The position numbers and the translations under genes were made by a program. 64,000 nucleotides of DNA from assembly GCA_014706295.1 (NCBI GenBank), contig JACSVZ010000002.1, positions 129,403,431 through 129,467,430 of the forward strand, written 5' to 3'. Of the stretch, positions 1 to 12,149 are shown piece after piece (position 1 is the stretch's first letter; every line of letters starts with the position of its first letter). The stretch comes from Lycocorax pyrrhopterus obiensis. Lineage: Eukaryota > Chordata > Aves > Passeriformes > Paradisaeidae. The notes beneath the pieces are model-generated. The model ran no database searches, had not been told where the DNA came from, and saw only the letters and a list, made by a program, of their open reading frames with translations.

Positions 1-1682
1 AACATACATATATTTTATTTCTGCAGAAACAGCTCCATTGCATTTAGTCTTCCAACACAGTAAATGAGCCCTCTATATACTTTGGCACTACAAAGCATTT
101 CAAAGATACTTCTGGTAAACACCGATACCATATCTATCCCTCTAAACCTCATTTTTCAGAAATGTATACATTGTAGAAGTGGAACAAAAGTCAGCTTCAA
201 CATTTTAAGCAATCAGTTTGATTCTGGTCACAGCAATTACTCTTTCTGTCAGCAGAAGGAAAATTTACAATCAGGAAATCAAAGAGTCAAACTTATTCCT
301 GTATAATGCAGCATAAGATGCATGTAAATGGGATCACCCCTCTGGAAAACCTGCTTCCTCTCATTTGCCTGAGCAGAGCTGGGTGGCTGCGGCGCACCGC
401 ACAGAAGCGCAGGGCAGGTGGAAGGAGCAGGGTCGTGGTCACGGCTGTGCTGCCGTGCCAAGGCAGGGTCCCACTGTGCCCCCATCCCTCTCCCTGTTCC
501 CCCTGTGCACTGCTGCTGGAGCTGGCCATCCCACCACCCCACCTGACCCGTTTCTGCAATCCCAGAGCAACACATCAGTTCCAGCTGCATTGCACCCCTT
601 TTCTGTCATCCCCTCTTCAAGGAACATCCAGCTGCCTTCATGCCTCCATGTCTGCCTTTTTTTCTTTTCAGGAGTGAGGCATTGACAGCTTTCCCTTTTC
701 CCTTCTCCCCTTCTTCCCCATGGGTTCTTTGGAAATGGCTGAGGAAAACAGTGATCAGCCAATTTATGTGACACTCTCCCAGATAAACAAATGAGAAAAT
801 GGGACTTTTGAGGCTTGTCTGGACAGTGTAATTAAAATGATCCTTGTGCGGCAGTTGTAAATTGACCCTTGGCAAACAACCTGGCTGGTCAGATCAGGTT
901 TTGGAAAGAGCTTCATCATTTCTTAACATGGGTGATTCCGCATTTTAGTAATTCTATAATGTTGGTGTTTTTCTCTTTGGAGAATTCTAATGGGTTTATT
1001 TATAAAATAGCATAGATTTTGAGACACCTACTTCATCTCCTTTCACTGAATCACCTACTTCTACAAATAGCTCAGGTTCACAGTTCCTTTCCCGGGGAGT
1101 TAGAAAAAAAAGAAAGAAGGGGGGAAAAAAGGAAAACAGATCTCATTTCACTCATTTCAGTTGACAAGAATCAGTAAACTGGTTCCCAGATCTGGGGACC
1201 TTTCCTTTTGGTAATACATAATCCTCTCTGACTACATTCATTTAATTCTGCAAGCCCACTCTGCACTTCAGTGGGTTCTCAGGTTTCTAGCTCTTCATAG
1301 TACATTTTTAACACATAGAAATAATGTCTGAAAGCTAATTACATTGAACAACTTCAAGGTAATTTCAAACATACTAAGGCTTGTAGAAAAATTTATCCCT
1401 AACTTTAAAAATAATTTATATTAACAATTATACAAAGAATATCATAAATACTTCTGCTCTGTTGAGCAGGATTTTGCCTTTAGAAATACAATGTTACCAT
1501 TACCTGTTTTTATCATAGCAGCAAAAAAAGAACCAGATGAGGTTGAATTCTGCTGTGCACAGTCTCCCTACTCACAGGAGTCTGACCTTCTTCTCAAAAT
1601 ATTTATAACCCAATGCAATGGATAAAGATGAGAGGAATTCAGCAGTTTTGCAGTAGTTGCTGGGAAAGGGGGCACCTTGTAT
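1..1682. other. Unannotated flank, no gene recognised
   Basis: I see no gene here. A GC-richer pocket lies at about 365-600 with overlapping short open frames on both strands, none resembling a known protein. A strong splice-acceptor-like pyrimidine tract ends in CAG at about 671, but no good donor follows within a normal exon length. A purine-rich stretch of A and G runs sits at about 1096-1138. The rest is AT-rich DNA. Confidence 0.6.
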
Positions 1683-1825
1683 TCCTTCCTTCCTTCCTTC
1701 CTTCCTTCCTTCCTTCCTTCCTTCCTTCCTTCCTTCCTTCCTTCCTTCCTTCCTTCCTTCCTTCCTTCCTTCCTTCCTTCCTTCCTTCCTTCCTTCCTTC
1801 CTTCCTTCCTTCCTTCCTTCCTTCC
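1683..1825. repeat. (TTCC)n tetranucleotide microsatellite
   Basis: An uninterrupted TTCC array of about 143 bp, roughly 36 units, with no interruption that I can see. The plus strand is pure pyrimidine and the minus strand pure purine. It translates as a Phe-Leu-Pro-Ser repeat on plus and a Lys-Glu-Gly-Arg repeat on minus, which explains several open frames here; none is a gene. Perfect arrays of this length are usually length-polymorphic, and purine/pyrimidine mirror repeats can form triplex DNA in vitro. Confidence 0.98.
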
Positions 1826-4800
1826 ATTTCATTTGTGGTTCTTTTTTGTGGCATTCAATATTTACCAGTGAGAATGAAGCTTATTTTCAAACTTAGAGGC
1901 CTGTCTGTACATCTTGTCTGAGGAAAGGGACTTTGATATGATAAATGCACCTGACAAAGCTTAATTTTTTCATATATTTCTTGAAATTAATCATTGATGT
2001 AGTAGTTAAAAACACAACTTGAGATCATGAAGAAATGTGTGGGAAGCGTATCTGGACTTACTTAAAACTTTGGAAGAATGTGAGAATTCACATTTATTAA
2101 GCCAAAATATAATAAATTCACAATGTAAAATACAACTCCAACTAGGCCAGATGATAAATGTTTTAATGCAATGCATGCAGCTGCTCCACTCTGTTGTTTC
2201 CAGTCCTTTTCTGTCTGGTCTATTTACCTCCCCTTAATAGCTGCACGACATATTTATTGGGACCTAAATTTTCCCTAGTTGTTTGCAGCACAACATTCTG
2301 GTCCAAGGAAAGGCTCATTTCTTTGAACTGTTTTTCCAGTAAGAGTAGAAAACAGCAAATACTGAATTAAAAACTACATAAGCGCATCGCAAAGCAATTT
2401 CGCCGGGTTTCTGCTTTCTGGGGAGCCAAAGAGGGGAGAAGGTAAAGAACTCTGTGTGATGTGTGCATGCTGCTTGCCTGAAATGGCTGTGCACCTCTGC
2501 AAGGCTTGTGGTGACCTCCTGGGAAGCTGAGGAGTGACAACCTCGACTGACAGACAAATTTGTGTCAGAGGCAAAACGAAACAGTGCGGGGCAATGCAAG
2601 AATGTGGAAGGTAAAGTAAGGTGGTGGCTGGATCGGGTTTGGCTTCAGCAGTGGTTGTTCCTGTCCTGTATAGGGTGATCGGGCCCCAGGTTACAGATGT
2701 TTCAGAAAACAAAGCCAGTCGTTGAGGGAGTGTATGTTCTATATTAAAAGTTGTTCTGGAGCCTCTCTCACCCAGGCATATGAAGACAATTTCTGTGTAT
2801 GAGGTAGCAGGTGAACAACCCTGCTTATTCAGCAACACAGAAATAAGACAAATGTGACAGAAGTAGTGAGACCTTCACAGATATTTTTTCTAAGTAAAAT
2901 AAGAAGATCCTGTCCTGGAAAAAATGTATAGATTTTTTGGTTGTTCTGTATGCCACCTGCAAAACCTGAGACAAATGGGCATTATGACAACTTCTTCCGT
3001 AGCAGCAAAACAAAGGTGTGTGTTGTGGGAGCCTCTGGACAGCTCTAAGATGGTTTGTCACCATACCATGCTGGGAAAATACATTGTATGTTAATTTGTG
3101 CAGTCAGGACAACACTGCCACTCTGCATTTTGCACAGTGAGCTGTGCTTTGTTTTAATAACACTAAGCAACTCTCATACCAGGAAAAACATCCTCTTTGC
3201 AAAACCAGGCGACCCAAATATTGACCAGTAAAAAATAAAATGCTCTCCGTGAAGTGCAGAGTGTAAGGGAATTAGCCTACAAACACTGGCCTCAGTGGAG
3301 GATGGAGAGGGAATATGATAAGACACTGGACTTAAAGCAGGGGTCAGGGCACAGGTATGCAGAGCTTTGAACGTGAAAATGGAAAGCGCTGAAGTAATGT
3401 GATATCCCTCAGGTGAGAATATCTGCAGCTCAGCAGAAATTTCAGCTGTCTGTGGCCATTGTGCCCTTGTCACAGACTCAGAGCCCCTGAGTGAACCGAT
3501 GAACTTGAGGGAGCAGTCCCAGCTACTGCCTGTATAAAGCTGTGTTTCTGATATGCTGATGGCAACAAGGCATAAGTATTTTGGGCATGTTATTATGGCA
3601 ATCCAAGCTGTAAAGCATGCAGCTGTGGCTGTTTTACTTCCAGCTCACATTGGTGTGGGTCTCTGCATCGCAGCCCTCCCTCCACAAGCCACAGGGACCA
3701 TGATGCATATTCCACATCGGCTTCCCAATGTGTGAAATTCTTAAGCAGATGGTCTTACTCAGCATGACATCTTCAAATCCTCAATTTTTTTGTTAGAGGT
3801 AATTTTTTCATAGGTGTGTATATTGCACGGAACAAAGGCACAGATCATATTCACATGGTTCCAGGAATGTTTTCACAAGTTTTGGCAACAACTCTTGATC
3901 TAGTGACTGTGTGGCATAACACATCATTGAGCTTGTTGGCTGTGGGAACACATGGTGAGACAATCTTGTGGCTAAAGTGCTTTAACCTGTGTATATGTGC
4001 CATGGGATGGACCTGCTAGGTGTACTTTGTGAGGAAAAAGGAATCAGATTAACCACTCCCCAGTGGTACTGATAGGATTTTTGCCCTGTACTTTCCAAGG
4101 GGCAAGTAGAGCCTTTGCCCCATGAATCCTTTTATTGGACAGACTTGAACAAGCAGATAAAATACTAGAGATTCTTTTGAGTGGCCGTTATCTTCTACAA
4201 TCACTGGATTCATAAAGTCATTTCAGACCATTGATGTGTCCCATATATTTCTGAGTTGAGTGTAAACCAGAAAATAGGCAATTTCCTGGCTTTTGGAAGG
4301 CTGGGTGTGGACTGTTACATATAGCATCATCTCCTGTTTATTTTTATGAAATAGGATAAGAGGGAAAAGCTAAGGACAGGACAGAATTATTTTTCTTGAA
4401 AATGAAACATCCATTATAGAGAGGATGAAGATAGACCATTCCAGGTTAGTATGGTGCCAATGCTGTCTGCTGTCTCTATGTGCATACATTCCCTCATTCA
4501 GCTTCAGATTTATGGTTTTGTAATCCACGTGCTCACTTGCAAGGTTATGATGACCTATAAAACACATCTGTATTGTCTCATGTCTTTTTCAAACTCTCTG
4601 TCTTCTGCTCTGCCTCTGGTTCATTTCATTGATGCAGAAAATGAGAAAGGAAGATATTTTTATCACCTGGTTTGTTTATTCATTCAAATAACAATTGAAT
4701 TGTTTGAATAGCACAACTCAAAATCATAACCCTAATCAAATAACCTAAAAACAAACGAAAAAAAACCCCAAAACCAAAAACCCCCAAAAAACCCAAAGAA

Positions 4801-6359
4801 AGTCTGTTGAGAAGCATCTGAGTACAGCTTGGTCCAAGGAGAGGACACAGGCTGCTGTCATTCCTGCAACACTCAACAACGTCCGTCACACTTACTGCAG
4901 GGTGGGGGAAGCAAAGCTGTTTTTTGAGCCGATACTTAGGTATTCGTATGGACTTTGCTTAGATTGGCAGCAACACTTAAATGAAAAGTTTTGTGAAGAA
5001 ATAGACACTAAAGATAATGTTATTCCTGTTGTTTCCATGGCAATGGACATGCCTGATGGACTATATCCATCATGTGTGCTCTGTAACCATCTGGTTTCAC
5101 AGTCTTCGTTTCAGACACTCTAGGAATGAAATGTAGGTAAACTTTAATCAGGTTTATAATTACTGTTGTCCTTACAGAAATTATTTAACATGATTTTTCA
5201 GCTGCCTCAGCATAAGGCCCAAAGGTCTTTTTATGGTTTTATTGCCACTTTTAAGGAATGGTTTAAGAATTGTTATTGTACTTTAGCTACAGATGCCACT
5301 GTTTCTTCTTGGTTTCTGAAACTGTGTTATAATGACATCACATTAAGATTTTTTTTCCAGGCTCCAAAAAGGTCACAGTTATTTTTTCCAAATGGCTCTG
5401 TCAAGCATAAAAATTAACCATACTTTGCGCTGGATTTTCTGTATTTGTAATGTATGTTTATGTTAGAGTTTCTGTCAAAACAGGCATTAAAGATAAATGT
5501 AGCTAATTAAAAGAACATTTGCTTAGAGCTCCTGGTAATAGATACCTCATTGTGGGGTCTTGAGGTAAAACTTACTTTCACAATTGATTCAGTTTATGGG
5601 ATTGTGTTTGAACATTATAGAAGGCTATTTCAATTTTCCAAATTGTGCATATTAGCCTGAGAACAATCAAGTTAAGTCTATAAGTAAATTGCAGAAGAGA
5701 AGTCCGGGTGTACTTGCTAACTATGTAAAATGTTCTTGTTGGCTCTGCTTGCTACACTTCATCATTTGAAATAATGCTTCCCAGCAGTAAATGTAAGTGA
5801 AAACTGGTTTTACAGAAGGGAAAAACCCTATCTGGCACTGGATGAGTCAATAAGTTGCAAACTGTAGCATAAGATAAAGAAAAAAAATTTAAAAGATCCC
5901 ATATCAAATTAGGTAATTGTTTCTTTTTATCTTACTCTATTTTACTAAACAGCTGTGCTCACAACATTAATTTCATTGCACATGACATCTGTGTTATCCT
6001 AGGGACTCCTATGCTGGGGAAAAGGTCAATGCCAACTGCTATTTCTTCAAGTTTCCATAAACTTTCAATGGCCAATAATATTTTGGGCTTTATAAAAAGA
6101 AAATAAAATAAGAATGTATTTGTGTAGCACCTTTCATATTAAGGGAATTCAAAGAAAACTACAAACTGTAGGCCCAATCTTTTAGTTACATAAACAAAAC
6201 TCCCATTGATTTCAGCAAACTTATGCCAGAGTAAAGAGGGCAGAGGAAAGGTGTCAGGATTTGGCTCTATGCACTGCAGGCAGCAATCACTCCATCCACT
6301 AATAAAGTTCAGTCACTTTTTGGATGGGACTTGGCAGTTGTTTAACAAGAGTGGTCTTG
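1826..6359. other. Unannotated AT-rich DNA
   Basis: No gene or recognisable transposon was found. The longest open frame is a 154-codon minus-strand one at 2374-2838; it has no recognisable domain, and several overlapping frames are equally open, as expected by chance. The only distinct element is the A/C-rich tract near 4.75 kb, listed separately. Confidence 0.55.
4741..4798. repeat. A/C-rich low-complexity tract
   Basis: Runs of A alternate with runs of two to five C (CCCC, CC, CCCCC, CCC) over about 55 bp. The minus strand is therefore G/T-rich with closely spaced G runs, and could fold as a weak G-quadruplex. No unit repeats exactly. Confidence 0.8.
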
Positions 6360-6830
6360 AGCTTACTCAGTTTAAATGGAAGGATAAACAAAAAAATAGT
6401 TCTCTAATTAAGATTTCAGATTTCGCTGGAGCAAACTTTGAAAAATTGAAAGGACTGTTTAGGAGAGACAGCTGGGGCTGGGTTGCTCAGGGTCTTCAAA
6501 GTGGGAAAGGTTTGGAGATGCTTCAGGTCAAAGATGCCAAGGAATACATCAAAGTGCCATGGGCAAAATTACATAGGGATGTGTTTCAGACCTGGCAGAG
6601 GGAACTACTGCCTCAGGAAGAATATTGGGAATAAGCAGGGAAACTATAGGAGCTGAAAAAAGGACTGCTGTAGAGGAACCTTGTTGCAAAAGTCAAAACC
6701 AGTGAGAATATTGTGAGAACTCTCTAATGTGTCATAAATCTTTTGCCCCAGTGCTCAGGAGAGATGACAATACTGGTCCATGAGGACAAATAGGAAGGGA
6801 TCATCGGGAATGTGGCATCCAAGTACAAAT
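6360..6830 (+). mobile_element. Possible old CR1-type LINE remnant (endonuclease-RT linker)
   Basis: A 142-codon open frame at 6206-6634 contains the stretch SDFAGANFEKLKGLFRR, then a Trp-Gly segment, a Gln-Gly-Leu-Gln-Ser segment, and near the end QTWQRELLPQEEYWE. This order resembles the linker between endonuclease and reverse transcriptase in CR1-family LINEs: a phrase around an Asp-Phe-x-x-Ala-Asn-Phe core, and later a Trp-Lys...Trp-Glu-Glu-Tyr phrase. After the stop, further CR1-like residues seem to continue in shifted frames. The resemblance is from memory and only moderate. It could be a chance open frame. Confidence 0.35.
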
Positions 6831-9800
6831 TTCAGCTTGAAAGTTCATCTTGAGTGGGACATATCCCCTGTCTCCATCCCAAGAGGCTGGAAGGTGTGCT
6901 GTGGAGAACCACAAGCTTCATAGCACCTTTGGGTGGAGTGAGCATTGTCACTGCAGACAGGAGAGTGGCAAGGGAAACAGCTGTACTTAAATACAGGAAA
7001 AGCTATGTAGACAGCCATGGACATAAAAGTCTGACCTAAACTGTGTGTAATGCACTACAGCAGGCTTTGAAAGAGATCCTGCAGGAGCACTAGGAGACAA
7101 ATTAAACATAGAAAATGACAAATAATAATTTAACAGAGGTAGATGACACTGAACTTTTACATTTGCCACAAAAATAATGTGTAAGTATCATCTATCAAGA
7201 TTTCAAGAAAACATGCTTTGGAAACAAATGGACAACCTTTACTTGTCATAATGAGAGGAATCAGGGGTGGCATTGTAAAGTAGGTAACAGGAGACATGAA
7301 TGTGGACAGCAGCAGTCTATGGAAAGGAAGGGGATGAAACCAGACTGGTAACCAATTTTAATTTTGTTTAATAGTTTCTCAGTGACTTGATGTAAATATG
7401 GATAGGGTCCTGACAACATGTACTGATATACAGGGTTTAGAGGCATTGCCAGTACACATCTTTTGGGGAGAGCAAAGACTATGAGCCCAAATGGGAATGG
7501 GATAAAATATAATAATAAAAATAATATAAAAAATTTTTCTAGAAGCTCAGGGCTCATCTGTTCATAAAAGAATTTTACTTGCTGATCAAGGTTTGACTAA
7601 GAGCCATCAATGTGAAGTAACAATGAAAAGACAAATGCAGTTTCAGAATTTGTCTGTCAAATTACTGCCAGTGGGAAAGAAAAATACTAGCATCACCCTA
7701 CAGGGCTGTGGCTAGACCTATTCTCAACTTCTGTCTTTAGAAAAGCCATTTGAAAGCCTAGCAGATACAGAGAAGGACCCACGCAGGTTCAAAAGAAGGG
7801 TCTTTGTCCCTGTGAGAGGATGGAAGCGATGGTCTTGGTCAGACTGGCAAAATGAGGGTATGGGGGAAGGCATAAGGGAAAGCAGCAGGGAGAAAAGTAA
7901 TTTAAACAAAATTAAAATATTTTCACATGTACAGTGGGTGTCAACTGAGAAAAAACAAGTTTGAAACTAGAAGGCAACTCCTCACTCTTAGAGCAAGTGC
8001 ATTTTGGAATATTCTCCAGTTGAGTAACAGAGGCCAAAACCCAACAACTTTTATGTTGGAGTGTATGAAAGAAATTGTACAATGTGTTTGCTTGCAGTAA
8101 CAGGGGAGTTGACTTAATGGCCCAGAAAGTTCCTCGGAGCCCTGTGTTCTGATATCCTCTGCAGCAAACACTGTTGCTATATAAGAGATTTGAACAGAAA
8201 TTAAGTGCAGTCCTGTTGAAATTGAAGTGGGAATTTAAGTTCCCCGAGAGTAATTAGCCTTGCTGTGTGTGGTCAGGACATGGAAGAGGCATTTAATGGC
8301 TGTGAATATCAGTAGGTCTTTAAGTGGTGGAGGAGACTGTAAGTTACTGGGACATTCATATAGCAATACTCGCTTAAGTTTGAGGGATATCTCCTTTTGA
8401 ACAGCAACTATTAACGCAGTGTTGACAAATTGGTTTAGCGTTCACTTAGGTGACAACTGCTATGTCTGACTGTCCCTGGCCATCCCAGATGTGGAAGAAA
8501 CAAAATAACACAGCTTGTCTTTCAATTAGCAGTTGCAAATGTCCTGTTTTGGGGGATAGCTTTGAATGCACACACTACTATAAAAAGAATCCACATATAA
8601 TGATTAAAGGGACACGCAACAACACAGTTTTCATGCAACAGGATTCCAAATATAGCAAAGAGGGGAAATCAACCTCCATTTCTCTAAATACAGACACATT
8701 TTTCAGCAAAATGAGTCAATCAAATTGGAGAGTGTTCTTAATCTGTTGTTTTAACATCTTAGTTCTAATGTGCAACTAAAAATGAGATCAGGGAGAGGTA
8801 TTTTGAATGTAGGCAAAAATTTTTTGCCAGCACCAACACTGCCTGGCTTATGAAAATTGTTGAGAGTTGCTGTCTAACAATATTATCACTTCAGCAGGAC
8901 ACAGTGATAGGGCTTTTTTCCTAAGCTACTAAAAACATTAAGAATTAATTATGTTAGAGGCATGCCATTAATTGTGGTGTAATTTTCACCATGTGTATCA
9001 TATTTACTGCACATTTTGTCACAGTGCAATTATAGGAAATGTTTTTCCAAGATGTCTCTCTGGCTGTATATACATTGTGGTTGCTCTAATTATTTTCCCC
9101 TGTCATAATGTACAACATTCCCAGGATCCTGTCTTTTAAACCATTCACTGATAGCCAGGATACATAGAGAGTAGGGTAGTGTAGTTTTGTCTTAATTTTA
9201 TACTTTGTTGAGAAATAAATTTGAAAAAGTTGTGCAGTCTGTGCACATGTATTAGTCTCTGCCTTTTTATTTATGTTAGACACATGTCCAGTACTTTGTT
9301 TCCCGTGCTGTGATGCTCTATGTCCCTGAGGACATTAAAATAGCTGAGTGAAATTAACACTGAAAAAATATATAATAATTTGCCTCAAAATGACCACTGC
9401 TATTTGAAGTATGCTGTGCAGTGTGGTTCTGCTCTGAATTTTCACCCACATTGTATATGTGGATGCAATAATGATGGGCATACAATTAGTCAGCAATTGG
9501 CAGACACTGCACAAGTCACCACTCTACACTTAATCTCTTCCTGGAATCATGGGAGAATAATATTTGCATTGGCTTATAACCAAAAATCCTCTTAAATACA
9601 ACTTGATTTTGTATATTTTACCCAATTGTATAATTGTATGGACAACTTTTGTATATATTAAATGGCATATGCTACATGAAATTTTCTCAAATACAGTATT
9701 AGCTATTTTAAAAACAATTTCTCCAGACATATGGTAACATAATGTGGCCAGCACACCTGTCTGGCTGGATAGAAAAACTGCAAAAAAGAAATAAAAAATT

Positions 9801-12149
9801 ATCTGACTCTCCTTTTACTTCCATCTGACAAATCAATAGATATTTCACGGATGTTGTTATTCTCAAGTTGTTGTATGTTTAACATAAATTGGAGAAATGT
9901 CCTGTCTGTTGTCTTGTCAGGGTAAGAGTAGTCTTTTCCTGATGATTTTGGAAAAGCTGTAAGATTAAGAATTGCTAGCTATATTGTTGTATCACTGAAA
10001 AATGAGACTTTGAATTTTAGTATAGCTACAGTCTGAACAAAATCTTCACACTGAAGCTGTGAAATAACAGGTCGGTACCACATGCATTAGGTTAGACTCA
10101 CTGACTGAACTCACTGGGAGTTTAAATTCTGATCACACCACCATGGTAAGCATAAAATAAGTCAGAATTAGTATTTTTGTTTGTACTTTATGACACTTTG
10201 TAGGACATCTGAATCAGTTCCTTTTCTCAGTCATATTCAGTCTTCAGGTCTATCTTCATCTGAGCACGCAGACAAACAAGTTGTAAGGTAACTGGCTCTG
10301 AGTGTACAATGAAAACGTACAATTTTAGACATGTGTTGAGACCTGAGGTCAATGGAGGCCTTTTCATTATTTTTGGCTGGTTCAGGGTCATGTCACTGCA
10401 CAGGCTGCATGGTTCACTCTCCTCCAGGCATGGATATGCCAAACATGTGGGAAGGCTCCATGCATTGACACCATGACCACATCCAGTGCCTCAAGGCTGT
10501 CTTCTTCACACAGGAAACCAGTATGAGAGACACTCTGAGAGTACACGGTACAGCCATGACTACCTGATCTGAGGGAATAAGCTGAGATTTTCTTCAGTTT
10601 TCCTATCTATAAAATGGTTTCATGGGTGGAATCATAGATTATAAGTTCTTTATACATTTTTGGAATTATTTGTTATCTTGAAATCAAATCACAAGGGGTA
10701 TAAAATTCCAGTAAACGCTTATAACACAGCACAAGCAATTTCTGATTGTATGAGGAAAATTTATTAAAATCAAGCATAATGGACTTTGTTGTTCTATTAA
10801 AATGGTATATATTAATCTGTTAACTTTTAAATTCAGATTTTTTTTTCATATAAATGCACTAGTTTCAATGTTATCTTTGCTATAAAGACAAGAGTAAACC
10901 AGAATCAACCCAATACTGTGGTGTCCTTGATGTCAACATCCAGAGACCATCAATGGCAGCAGTTCATAGTTGTTCATAAGTAATACATTTTTTTTTTTAT
11001 TTAGAAGTCTTAGTTTCTGATATTAAAAGGGTAAACTGATATATTATCAGGTCATAAGAGCATAATTTCAAGCCACTCTCTAGGAAGGAGTCTAAATGTA
11101 AATAGAACTAGAAAGGAGGAGATTTAAACTAAGCTTTAGTAATATTCCTTGTTTTGAGCTCTTTGGAGTTTTCTGCCCCAGGAAAAAAAAAGAGAAGTGA
11201 GGAATCCTTTTGTCTTTTAAAGTTAATTTAGGCGAGACATTAGAAAGTACAAGAAACAATCTTTCACTTGCAAGGAAAGGGCAAGTTGACTTTTTATTTT
11301 CTAATGACTAATTCTATTATTTTAAGCAGTTTTGCTACCCAAAGGGCACAAAAGCCAGCAATCATGAATAGCTACAAGATAATGATACAGGTCTTGTTTT
11401 ACTTCATTGTTTTATTTCATTTATTTCATTTTATTCTCTAATTGATAGCAAAAAAAAAATTTTTAAATGTTGGTTTAATGATTTATTCATGAAGGACTTC
11501 CTGATGATGAGCTTTGTAAAGATCATCCCCTGTGCTACAGAGACAGATGTTTTCTGTGGCGCTGATTCAATAAAGCAATCGTGTTCAGGAAAGCAGTTAA
11601 ATCAGAGAATATCACAACAACCTGCGGATGAGAACATGACAGTTTTTCAGTATTGAAAAGATCTAAAAACATATGCTTTAATGTGACATCTTTGACTGAC
11701 AGTCAGCTTCCCTCAGATTATCGAGGGAGGAATTGAAACCAGGTTAACTGGGGGCCTGAGTGGATGTATAAGCTTTCATAGATCTGATTTTTCCATCACT
11801 TATAAACTGTTCTGAGTATCAGACTAATTTCAAGTCAGATTATTCCAAGTTTGGCAATTATTTCCCCTCATCCAGTTCTCAATCTCCAGCTTGTGTCCTT
11901 TCCTGAGACAGTAGATCAATGTCCAAGCGACATATGATGTCAGTTTCTTATTTTGTGTTGGCACTATGCGTCCAAACTCAAGAACTGGATGACAACACAC
12001 ACTTCTGAGCATCATGATTGTGACTCCAGAACCTGTATATGAACCTACATTTACTCCAACATAACTTTTGCAAAAAGACTTTTCAATTTTTTCTTTGCAG
12101 CTCTGAAACTTTTGGCAGAGTTGCCATAGGCATGGGACAATTTCCCCTT
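6831..12149. other. Unannotated AT-rich DNA
   Basis: No gene recognised. A 109-codon plus-strand frame (8450-8779) has no similarity that I know. The part around 8930-9100 is CpG-free and AT-rich with homeodomain-like TAATTA/ATTAAT words. A poly-A run lies at 11451-11459. Nothing else stands out. Confidence 0.55.

Noticed and set aside
653..673. Strong acceptor-like tract TTTCTTTTCAG
   Set aside because: No convincing donor downstream, so no exon can be supported.
1572..1921. Open frames encoding Phe-Leu-Pro-Ser or Lys-Glu-Gly-Arg repeats
   Set aside because: They are translations of the TTCC microsatellite in several frames on both strands.
2795..2816. GTATGAGGTAGCAGGTG, similar to the let-7 seed region
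   Set aside because: Differs after the seed and no complementary arm is present for a precursor hairpin.
2374..2838. 154-codon minus-strand open frame
   Set aside because: No recognisable protein and no splice signals; length is compatible with chance.
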